From the NCBI GenBank assembly GCA_964607865.1, contig CAZSLZ010000075.1:1-15719 (forward strand): a stretch of DNA of 15,719 bases, in the 5' to 3' direction. The notes beneath the pieces were generated by a model. It saw nothing but the letters and a program-made list of their open reading frames with translations, searched no databases and was not told the origin of the DNA. Position 1 is the first letter of the stretch, and the number at the start of each line of letters is the position of its first letter. The translations under genes and the position numbers were made by a program. Positions 6,681-13,989 of the stretch are shown here, piece by piece. Origin of the DNA: CAZSLZ01 sp964607865. GTDB taxonomy: Bacteria > Vulcanimicrobiota > JAJTBE01 > CAZSLZ01.

Positions 6681-8837
6681 TTATTGCTCCATCTGAAATT
6701 CATCAAAAATCTGGTTTTCCTGGGTCAATAATTTCATACATTCATCGAGGCCAGTAAGTTGGGAATTAATTGCAGCCCTGGCGGGTTCTCTTTCTTCCAA
6801 TACCTTTTCAAGTTCGCCGGAAATTATTTCGTTATTATCCTGTATATCCTTTACCTCGATATTTATACTGTTTATACTGCTAACAGAGTTATTAACTACC
6901 ACCCCGGCTTGATCAGAGAGGTTCACAATGTCCATAAAGGTTTCCACTACATCCTCGGCAACTTTGTTCTGCTGGGTGGTGGTCATGTTTACCTTTTCAA
7001 AACCTCTTCTGATTTCTTCCACCTGGTTGTTGATATTTTCCAGCATTTCCTTGATTTTCGAGGAGTTTTTTTCCGACTCCTGAGCCATGTTTCGAATATC
7101 ACCGGCGACTACCGAGAAACCGTGGCCATATTCTCCGGCGCGTGCAGCTTCTATGGCGCCGTTTACCGCCAGCATATTAATTTGAATTGTAATGGTGGAT
7201 ATCACATTAACCACTTTCAGAATTTCATCAAAACTGTTTCTCAGAAGTTTTAATTTATCAAGAGTTTCGTTGTTCAACTGTGTGGTTTTTTCAATTCCTT
7301 TAACGATGAATTTTAAACCGTCCCGGGTTCCCCAGCCTTTGAATTTTTCCTTAAATTCCTGAACCACCGGTTCCACTTCGTTATGGAAAATATTCCAGGC
7401 CTCGTCATATTGATCTCTGGCCATTAAATGAACAATTTTCTTGGTGTTATCATGAACTGCGTCATGGACCGGCTTTATTGCCTCATATTTTTTCATTTCT
7501 TCGTCGGTGGAAGGCTTGTAATTATGATACCATTTGCCAAATGCGCATTTTGCGGGGTCCAGCTGGCCGGTAAAGGGCTTGTGCTCCTGCAAGGCTTTTT
7601 TCAGGTTTTCTATATAAATTATATGATCCACAGCTTTAATTTTTTCGATGCTTTCCATAAAGGTATGGAGAGCCATTTCCAGTTCACCCATTTTGGCAAT
7701 GGCTTTTTCGGTGCGCTCGTCAACTTCATCAACCTCGCTTACCAATACTTTCAAAGATTCATTAATCAGTTCGGAACCGTTATCAATTTCTTCAATTGCC
7801 TTCTTGATTTCCTGGGATGATGAACCCACTTCTTCCACTGCTGCGGTGATGCTTTCCAGATGGGACTGCAGAAGCTCCAGCAATTCAGGGTTATCGGGGT
7901 CATCTTCCAATTCTGCCAATAACCGGGAAAGTTCGTTGGAATCGTTTTTCACACTTAAAATTGCGGTGTTTTCTTCTTCGACAGATCGGGTAGTTTCTTC
8001 GGTGGAAGCTGAAATCTGCTCGGTGGCGCTGGCAATTTCGGTCCCCTCCTTCATGGCAATTCTGGCCTGTTCTTTTATCATTTCGCCGGCTTCGCTTACC
8101 TCGCTGACAATTTTCTTGGCGTTATCAATTACCTGATCTACCTTATTGAAATCATCGGTAATAATCTCGGCCTTTCTTTTATTTGAATAGGTAGCCGATT
8201 GAAATTTATCTACACTATTTGTAACTTTTTTTAAATTTTCCAGAGATTTTGATATTGCCTGGTTGATTTTTCTTGTATTCTGTTCAGAGAACTCAGCCAG
8301 AGATCTGACTTCATCGGCAACCACGGCAAAACCCCGGCCATGTTCGCCTGCCCTGGAAGCTTCGATGGCTGCGTTTAATGCAAGAAGGTTAGTTTCATCG
8401 GCAATATTTTTCACCAGGGCGACAATATTTTCAATCTGGCGGGCCTTTTCTTCCAGTTCTTTCACTACATCGGTTTCTTTGGAAGCCTGGCTTGCAGCTC
8501 CGATCACCATATCTTTCATATCTTTAACCTGTTGTAAACCCTTTTTAACATAACTTCTTACATCATCTACATTCTTGGAATTCCTGATTAAATGCTCTAA
8601 TAGTTGATCGGTTAATTGAAGCATTTCTCTTAGTGCGTTGGCGTTGTTACTGACAGCCATATTGGTTTCCTGGGCAGCCATGGAAATCTTGCCCATAACA
8701 TTGCCCATGCTGTTAGCTTCTTCCACAACTTCCTGCATAGACTGGCTTAATTCAGTATTCAAATCGCTGAGTTGCTTGATACGCAGGCTGTTGATTTCGT
8801 TTGAATAGTACTTTTTTTGCTTTCCCTTCTGTGCCAT
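6681..8837 (-). CDS. Soluble chemoreceptor-like protein with two MCP signalling hairpins and a central CZB zinc-binding domain
   Basis: Predicted cytoplasmic signal transducer of 718 aa with no hydrophobic segment. Residues 133-191 form a canonical methyl-accepting hairpin tip (ETNLLALNAAIEASRAGEHGRGFAVVADEVR). Residues 403-486 form a CZB domain: His405, Cys431 (AKCAFGKWYH), His458 and His462 fit its Cys/His zinc site. A second hairpin tip at about 536-595 reads INMLAVNGAIEAARAGEYGHGFSVVAGDIR. CZB domains in other chemoreceptors sense zinc or oxidants such as hypochlorous acid, so redox or metal sensing is the natural inference. An upstream TTG at 8894 would give 737 aa. I prefer the ATG at 8837 because AGGAGA lies 7 nt before it and the TTG coincides with a predicted -35 box. 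No che genes are in the window. Confidence 0.88.
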   Translation of the reverse strand: MAQKGKQKKYYSNEINSLRIKQLSDLNTELSQSMQEVVEEANSMGNVMGKISMAAQETNMAVSNNANALREMLQLTDQLLEHLIRNSKNVDDVRSYVKKGLQQVKDMKDMVIGAASQASKETDVVKELEEKARQIENIVALVKNIADETNLLALNAAIEASRAGEHGRGFAVVADEVRSLAEFSEQNTRKINQAISKSLENLKKVTNSVDKFQSATYSNKRKAEIITDDFNKVDQVIDNAKKIVSEVSEAGEMIKEQARIAMKEGTEIASATEQISASTEETTRSVEEENTAILSVKNDSNELSRLLAELEDDPDNPELLELLQSHLESITAAVEEVGSSSQEIKKAIEEIDNGSELINESLKVLVSEVDEVDERTEKAIAKMGELEMALHTFMESIEKIKAVDHIIYIENLKKALQEHKPFTGQLDPAKCAFGKWYHNYKPSTDEEMKKYEAIKPVHDAVHDNTKKIVHLMARDQYDEAWNIFHNEVEPVVQEFKEKFKGWGTRDGLKFIVKGIEKTTQLNNETLDKLKLLRNSFDEILKVVNVISTITIQINMLAVNGAIEAARAGEYGHGFSVVAGDIRNMAQESEKNSSKIKEMLENINNQVEEIRRGFEKVNMTTTQQNKVAEDVVETFMDIVNLSDQAGVVVNNSVSSINSINIEVKDIQDNNEIISGELEKVLEEREPARAAINSQLTGLDECMKLLTQENQIFDEFQMEQ

Positions 8838-8866
8838 TATTCTTTCTCCTATCGTTTTTTGTTCAT

Positions 8867-8894
8867 AATATAATTTGTATTCATTTAGTTTCAA
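8867..8894 (-). promoter_or_regulatory. Probable sigma-70-type promoter of the chemoreceptor gene
   Basis: On the minus strand TTGAAA (8894-8889) and TATATT (8872-8867) are separated by 16 bp, each matching 5 of 6 consensus bases. Transcription would begin near 8860, leaving a leader of about 23 nt that contains AGGAGA before the ATG at 8837. This supports the shorter protein start. No sigma-28 flagellar promoter pattern was recognised. Confidence 0.5.
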
Positions 8895-8985
8895 TCCTTC
8901 TCTTGAAAATTTATATTTGCTATAGTGAAGGTAATTTACTGCTTTTTGTGTAAGTTAACTAAAAATTACTTAAGAGGTGAATGCC

Positions 8986-9870
8986 ATGGCTTTTATATGC
9001 CCTTATTGCGATTCGAAAAACCCCGATGACGCCGAAAAATGCCGGGTTTGCCAGCAATTATTTCAAGAAGACATAGACTTTGAAAAACCGGTAAAGAAAA
9101 TATCCCAACTTACCAGTAAATTAATCAATAAGGAAATATCTGCCGATAAGGAATCTTTAAGCACTTTTTATCATGATATAATGAATTCAGTTCAATCAAT
9201 TATGGACCAGTCTTTATCACGTATAAATAAAAACATGAAAAACCTGGATGAATTGCAGAAGCAGGCACGGGAACAATTCGGAGACGAAGATTTTGAAGCA
9301 TTCAAAGATTTTATCGAAGAGTTCGAAGTGGCTCAAAACCAGATAAATCAAGGCATGAACATAGCAAAAAGCAGGTTTTTTGAAGCTGACTCTTTCGAAG
9401 AACTGGAAAAAGGGCAGCTTGATCTTTCCATGGCTGTAGGAGCCATACAGGACGGGCTTGCCAAACTGGAAGAATTGACCTGCAAAAGCGAAGAACCTGA
9501 ATTAATGTCGCCCTCGCCTTTTCAGATGCCTTTTCATATCATCGAAACCACAGAAATTCTCGATGAAGTAATTTCTGATTTAAACAGTTATACCGAAACG
9601 GGAGAGTTAGATTATTTAAACCGTATTCTGGAGAGCCTGGACAAGGCCCGGTTGAATATTTTAAGAGTAATTGAGACCACTAAGAAAGAACAGGAAGAAA
9701 TGGAAATGCTCGAAGGTGAGTTTGAAGAGGAGTATGACCAGGAATTTGAAGAGGAAATTTTCGACGAAGAAGATGAAATGGAAAAACTTTACGAAGAGAT
9801 AATGGAGACTGAAGAAGGACAGGCCCAGCCGGAACAGCAGCAAGAGGAGAGTGAGGAAACGGACGCTTGA
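8986..9870 (+). CDS. Zinc-ribbon protein with helical middle and acidic C-terminus, function unknown
   Basis: The 294-aa protein opens with a four-cysteine zinc ribbon: Cys5-x2-Cys8 (CPYC) and Cys19-x2-Cys22 (CRVC). Residues of about 35-230 are predicted mostly helical, with heptad-like stretches around NLDELQKQAREQFGDEDFEAF and ILESLDKARLNILRVIETTK. The final 65 residues are extremely rich in Glu with Gln and Asp. No enzymatic motif or signal peptide was seen. The ATG at 8986 follows AGAGGTGA at about 5 nt; an upstream GTG at 8977 overlaps that site and is less likely. It lies 15 nt before yggS and probably shares its transcript. A structural, adaptor or nucleic-acid-associated role is conceivable, but nothing here proves one. 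Confidence 0.85.
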   Translation: MAFICPYCDSKNPDDAEKCRVCQQLFQEDIDFEKPVKKISQLTSKLINKEISADKESLSTFYHDIMNSVQSIMDQSLSRINKNMKNLDELQKQAREQFGDEDFEAFKDFIEEFEVAQNQINQGMNIAKSRFFEADSFEELEKGQLDLSMAVGAIQDGLAKLEELTCKSEEPELMSPSPFQMPFHIIETTEILDEVISDLNSYTETGELDYLNRILESLDKARLNILRVIETTKKEQEEMEMLEGEFEEEYDQEFEEEIFDEEDEMEKLYEEIMETEEGQAQPEQQQEESEETDA

Positions 9871-9885
9871 TAGTCCCGGAAGGAT

Positions 9886-10593
9886 ATGAGTATAGAGGAT
9901 ATTAGGGAAAATATTTCAGAGGTAATAAAAAAAATTGACTTGGCGGCGGAAAAAACTGGCAGAGTGGCTTCAGATATTACCCTGGTTGCAGTAAGCAAAA
10001 CATTCCCGCCCGGTGATGTAAAAACTGCCGGTGAAGCAGGGCTGCGCCATTTTGGCGAAAGTTATGTTCAGGAGGGGCTTGATAAAATAGAAGAGTTGGA
10101 AAATCAGCTTGATGCCACCTGGCATTTTATAGGGCATCTGCAGAAGAATAAGGTTCGAAAAGTTGTGCAGAATTTCCAGGTAATTCAAAGTGTTGATTCT
10201 ATAGATTTGATGAAAAGGATAGAACGGATTTCCAGAGAAGAATTAAAACACCTGGATGTTCTTCTGCAGGTAAATCTGGTGGGTGAGGAGAGCAAGTCTG
10301 GTATGAAGCCGGAAGAAATTGAGCCGGTGCTTGATGTTTGCGCTGATTTTACCCATACCCATATAAAGGGTTTGATGCTTATTCCTCCCTTTTACCAGGA
10401 TCCTGAAAAAAACAGGCGAAATTTTTCAAGGTTAAAACAGATTTTCATTGAAATAGATGAGAAGAATTATCCCAATTGGGAAAGCAGGTATTTATCAATG
10501 GGGATGACCGACGATTTTGAAATAGCCATAGAGGAAGGTTCCAATATGGTGCGTGTTGGACGAGGGATATTTGGTCCCAGAAGGAGGAGTTAA
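9886..10593 (+). CDS. yggS: YggS-family pyridoxal 5'-phosphate homeostasis protein
   Basis: Cytosolic PLP-binding protein (PLPBP/YggS/YlmE family) that buffers pyridoxal phosphate and affects amino-acid and vitamin B6 balance; no enzymatic reaction is established for the family. The 235-aa single-domain TIM barrel shows the PLP-lysine motif VAVSKTFP with Lys38. It also has HFGESYVQE, WHFIGHLQKNK and the C-terminal phosphate-binding stretch LSMGMTDDFEIAIEEGSNMVRVGRGIFG. Length and motifs are normal. The ATG at 9886 has GGAAGG only 2 nt upstream, which is unusually close, but no better in-frame start exists because a TAG lies just upstream. Translation may be partly coupled to the preceding gene, which ends 15 nt earlier. 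The adjacent sepF matches the ylmE-ylmF order of Gram-positive division clusters. Confidence 0.95.
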   Translation: MSIEDIRENISEVIKKIDLAAEKTGRVASDITLVAVSKTFPPGDVKTAGEAGLRHFGESYVQEGLDKIEELENQLDATWHFIGHLQKNKVRKVVQNFQVIQSVDSIDLMKRIERISREELKHLDVLLQVNLVGEESKSGMKPEEIEPVLDVCADFTHTHIKGLMLIPPFYQDPEKNRRNFSRLKQIFIEIDEKNYPNWESRYLSMGMTDDFEIAIEEGSNMVRVGRGIFGPRRRS

Positions 10594-10594
10594 A

Positions 10595-11050
10595 GTGTCC
10601 TCGGGTATAATGGAAAGTATAAGAAAATTTTTTACCATGGAAAGCGATGAGTTGGATTTCAGTTCTGCTGAATCCATGGAATATAAAAATGCCATCGGAG
10701 ATTCCATGGTTTATAAAGAAGATTATATGGCTAAACAACCGGTTATGTCTATGCCTAAAAATGTTAATCGCAGGCAGGAAATTGTGGTGTTTCAGCCCAG
10801 CACCCTTAACGAGGCCCAGCAGATTGCTGAGCATATAAAAGCTCATAAGGCAGTGGTATTGAATATGAAAAGAGCAGACAAAGAGCTGGGAAAACGGATT
10901 ATTGACTTTTTAAGCGGAATTAATTACGCCGTGGACGGAAGGGTGCAGAAAGTAGCTGATAATATTTTTATTTGCGCTCCATCTCATATAGATGTAACAA
11001 TTGTTGATGATACAGATATTTCTATGGGTGAAGAAGCCCTTTTTGCCTGA
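10595..11050 (+). CDS. sepF: Cell division protein SepF
   Basis: Membrane-associated FtsZ-binding protein that tethers and organises the Z-ring. The 151-aa protein from the GTG at 10595 has an N-terminal stretch (SGIMESIRKFF) suitable as an amphipathic membrane anchor and a flexible linker of about 40 residues. The SepF domain then spans about 60-135 (EIVVFQPSTLNEAQQIAEHI, VVLNMKRADKELGKRIIDFL, INYAVDGRVQKVADNIFICAP). AAGGAGGAG lies 5 nt before the GTG, and the yggS stop falls between them. A longer reading from 10553 lies inside yggS and would lack the membrane-anchor N-terminus, so I reject it. Placement directly behind yggS matches the known ylmE-ylmF arrangement, and a terminator follows. 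Confidence 0.93.
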   Translation: MSSGIMESIRKFFTMESDELDFSSAESMEYKNAIGDSMVYKEDYMAKQPVMSMPKNVNRRQEIVVFQPSTLNEAQQIAEHIKAHKAVVLNMKRADKELGKRIIDFLSGINYAVDGRVQKVADNIFICAPSHIDVTIVDDTDISMGEEALFA

Positions 11051-11080
11051 TAATCGAAAACCTTGCAGGGATAAAGAAAC

Positions 11081-11120
11081 AACCCTCATTAGTGAAGAAA
11101 ACTAAAAAGGGTTTTTTTTT
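11081..11120 (+). terminator. Intrinsic terminator after sepF
   Basis: AACCCT (11081-11086) pairs with AGGGTT (11108-11113), and inside it TTAGT (11089-11093) pairs with ACTAA (11101-11105). The stem is followed by a run of nine T from 11112. It separates the zinc-ribbon/yggS/sepF unit from polA, which must then have its own promoter in 11121-11191. Only weak candidates are visible there. Confidence 0.7.
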
Positions 11121-11191
11121 ATTGAAATAGAATTGAATTTAGTTGATGATATTTTGCATGGAAATTCAAATAGAAAGAAGTTTGTGAGAAC

Positions 11192-13936
11192 GTGAGTCAA
11201 AGTAACAACAAAAAAGAAAAGTTTATTGTAATAGATGGAAACGGATTGGCTTACAGAGCCTTTTATGCTCTGCCCCCTCTGAAGACTTCCCGTGGCGAGC
11301 CGGTGAACGCAGTTTACGGTGTTACAAATATGCTTCTGAAAATTCTGGAAAGAGAAGAACCTGACTATATTGCAGTTGCATTCGATAAATCCAGGCCCAC
11401 AGTTCGACTGGAACAGTTTGACGAATACAAGGCACACCGGCAAAAAATGCCAGAAGAACTGCTGATGCAGTTCCCCATTATTGAAAAGGTAGTAAAGGTT
11501 TTCAATATCTCAACTTTTTCGATGGAAGGCTATGAAGCAGACGATTGTATAGGAACCCTTGCCCACAGCGCCAAACAAAAAGGTTTTTTTACCAAAATAT
11601 ACAGCGGTGATCTGGACATGCTCCAGTTGGTGGACCAAAATACCAGGGTGGTAACCACCCGCAGGGGAATCAGCGATCTGGTGGTTTATGATCCTGAAAT
11701 GGTAAGAAAAAGATACGGTATTAACCCGCCTCAACTGGTAGATTACAAATCCCTGGCAGGGGATTCATCGGACCATATTCCGGGAATACCGGGAATTGGT
11801 GAGGCCAGCGCCTCGAAACTCTTGAACCAGTTTGAAAACCTGGAGGAAATGTATGAAAACCCGGAAAAAATTCCCTCCCGCTGGCGAAAACAAATTCTGG
11901 AAAACAGGGACCAGGCCTTTCTTTCAAAACGGTTGGTTTCCCTGGAAAAGGAATTGGACCTGGGATTCAAATGGGAAGACCTCAAACATACCGCTCCCAA
12001 CCGGGATGCCATGAAAAGGCTGTTTGTAGGATTGGAATTTAAAACCCTCCTCAAAAAAATGGGTTTCAGCGAAGAAGACATGAATGAAATTCAGGAAATA
12101 ATGGTCTCCATAGTTGGCAAGGATGAAGACCTGGACGCCATGAGAGCCAAACTGAAAGCTGTGGATTCATTCTCAATTTTCTGGGTAGCCGACGAGGACA
12201 TGAACATGGTAGGCATGGCCATTGGCCATGGCGAATCCAATGGTTATTACTTTCCAGTACAGTTGCCGGAACAACTGAATATTTCTTCCACCTTCGGAGT
12301 CTCAACTTTTTCTCATGAACGTATTATTCACGAGCTTAAACCCCTGTTTGAAAACAACAGCATTATAAAGTTTGTTTTTAATCTCAAAGATGGAGCCAAA
12401 TTTTTGAAACGTGGTGAATATTTCTCGGGTAAGAATTTTATCGATCTTAAAACCGCAACTTACATGCTGGATCCCGATGTAAAAATCAAGAATATGGAAG
12501 ATCTCATGTCTATCTATTCCGATTCCACCCCAAAGACCCTTGAGGAGATACTTTCCATACAGAAGGGGAAGAAGAAGTTAAAGGTTCTGGAAATTCCCCT
12601 GCAGGATCTGGTTTTATTCATCGCCGGCCGGGCAGTACGTTTGAGCAATATGGGCCCGGAAATTATTGAAAAAATAAAAAAGAAAGAGATGTTCGATCCT
12701 TATCTTAAAGACGAGATGGCTTTGACACCGGTAATTTCAGCCCTTGAAACCCGTGGAATCAGAGTCAACCGGGATACCCTGCAGAAAGAAGAAGAAGAAT
12801 ATCAGCGTGAAATCGATTCAATTTCCAACGAAATTTATGAATTGGCTGGCCACGAATTCAAGATAAATTCCACCCGCCAACTGGGTAAAATACTTTTTGA
12901 AGAATTGAAACTGCCCGGCGCCAGACGCACGGCAAGCGGTTATAAAACCGGAGCGGAAATTCTGGAAAAGATAATAGATGAACACCCCATAGTTCAGAAA
13001 GTATTGGATTACCGGGAAAAGACCAAAGCAAAACAACAGAATATTGATTCCATAAAAGAACAAATAAACAAAAATGACGGAAAAATTCATCCCCAATACG
13101 AGCAGAACGGAACTATTCTGGGAAAAATAAAGCTGGTTTCGCCCAGGCTGAACAAATTACCCGAGAACCTCAGAGAGATATTCATTCCTTCTGATGAAGA
13201 AAGGGTATTCATCAAGTTTGCATTTTTCCAGCTTGATATTCTTATGCTGGCTCATTTGGCTGGTGAAGAAGAACTGCTGGAAGTTTTCAGAAACAACCTT
13301 GATGCATATGAATTTATAGCATCACGGGTTTTTGATATTAAACCTGAAGAGGTAACCGGACAGGCTGCGAATGAAATAAAAGAAATCGTTTCGGGCCTTT
13401 TAAACGGGGACTCCACCCACAATATTTCCCAGAAAATCGGCCACAACCGAACTGAAACCAAAAAAATCATAGGTAATTTTGAGAAAAAATTTCCAAAAAT
13501 AATGGAATACAGGGAAAAAATTAACGAGGAAGCCCGGGAAAAAGGAACTATTAAAACAATTAAAGGAAGAATCCGGGAAATCCCCAATATTAACAGCAGA
13601 AATAGAGGAATGAAAACCCAGGCTGAAAAGAACGCTTTTACCTATGCTGTGAGGGGTAGTTCCATAGATGTAATAAAAACCATGATTCTTCAAACCTTTG
13701 ATAAGGTGTTGCAGGGTCACAGGGATATTCATCTTATATTACAATATGGTCATGAATTTCTCTTCGAAACCAAAAAACGAAGAGCTGAAAAATATACCGC
13801 CCAGGTTTTGGAAATAATTGACAATATTTTCAAATTGAAGGCTCCCATTAAAGTGGAAGCCTATCAGGGTGACAATTGGCTGGAGATGGAAAAAATTGAT
13901 AAATCAAAATTGCCGACTCCGGCCTTGAAAAAATAA
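11192..13936 (+). CDS. polA: DNA polymerase I homologue with intact 5'-nuclease but apparently inactive polymerase domain
   Basis: Full-length PolA architecture, 914 aa. The 5'-nuclease domain (about 10-300) keeps the metal ligands: Asp15, Asp65, Glu115/Asp117/Asp118, Asp140/Asp142, and Asp191/Asp194 before the helix-hairpin-helix GIPGIGEASASKLL. It should cleave RNA primers and flaps. The exonuclease-like region (about 315-500) lacks the DxE motif, and NLKYD reads NLKDG. In the polymerase domain, motif A DYSQIE reads AFFQLD (catalytic Asp replaced by Ala677). Motif B RR-x2-K-x2-NFG-x2-YG reads AN-x2-K-x2-VSG-x2-NG, keeping only the lysine. Motif C HDE reads GHE (catalytic Asp replaced by His854). 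The frame is unbroken and thumb motifs persist, so this is substitution, not frameshift. DNA synthesis by this protein is very unlikely. The GTG start has a weak AAGAAG site. Confidence 0.93.
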   Translation: MSQSNNKKEKFIVIDGNGLAYRAFYALPPLKTSRGEPVNAVYGVTNMLLKILEREEPDYIAVAFDKSRPTVRLEQFDEYKAHRQKMPEELLMQFPIIEKVVKVFNISTFSMEGYEADDCIGTLAHSAKQKGFFTKIYSGDLDMLQLVDQNTRVVTTRRGISDLVVYDPEMVRKRYGINPPQLVDYKSLAGDSSDHIPGIPGIGEASASKLLNQFENLEEMYENPEKIPSRWRKQILENRDQAFLSKRLVSLEKELDLGFKWEDLKHTAPNRDAMKRLFVGLEFKTLLKKMGFSEEDMNEIQEIMVSIVGKDEDLDAMRAKLKAVDSFSIFWVADEDMNMVGMAIGHGESNGYYFPVQLPEQLNISSTFGVSTFSHERIIHELKPLFENNSIIKFVFNLKDGAKFLKRGEYFSGKNFIDLKTATYMLDPDVKIKNMEDLMSIYSDSTPKTLEEILSIQKGKKKLKVLEIPLQDLVLFIAGRAVRLSNMGPEIIEKIKKKEMFDPYLKDEMALTPVISALETRGIRVNRDTLQKEEEEYQREIDSISNEIYELAGHEFKINSTRQLGKILFEELKLPGARRTASGYKTGAEILEKIIDEHPIVQKVLDYREKTKAKQQNIDSIKEQINKNDGKIHPQYEQNGTILGKIKLVSPRLNKLPENLREIFIPSDEERVFIKFAFFQLDILMLAHLAGEEELLEVFRNNLDAYEFIASRVFDIKPEEVTGQAANEIKEIVSGLLNGDSTHNISQKIGHNRTETKKIIGNFEKKFPKIMEYREKINEEAREKGTIKTIKGRIREIPNINSRNRGMKTQAEKNAFTYAVRGSSIDVIKTMILQTFDKVLQGHRDIHLILQYGHEFLFETKKRRAEKYTAQVLEIIDNIFKLKAPIKVEAYQGDNWLEMEKIDKSKLPTPALKK

Positions 13937-13989
13937 TAAAATCAACTGTATTTCGACTGCAGAAGAGTAATTTTGAAAGGAGAATTTCA

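Noticed and set aside
7648..8553. Long plus-strand frames opposite the chemoreceptor gene
   Set aside because: They are antisense shadows with Ser/Phe-rich low-complexity translations and no ribosome sites.
8838..8894. 19-residue N-terminal extension of the chemoreceptor from a TTG start
   Set aside because: The TTG falls within the predicted -35 box and has its purine run directly abutting it; the ATG at 8837 has AGGAGA at 7 nt.
10553..10594. Longer SepF start inside yggS
   Set aside because: It lies within yggS coding sequence, while the GTG at 10595 has an ideal AAGGAGGAG site and gives the usual membrane-anchor N-terminus.
13202..13760. Possibility that degenerate polA motifs result from a sequencing frameshift
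   Set aside because: I re-translated motifs A, B and C codon by codon; each lies in the same open frame as conserved flanking anchors, so local frameshift does not explain the changes.
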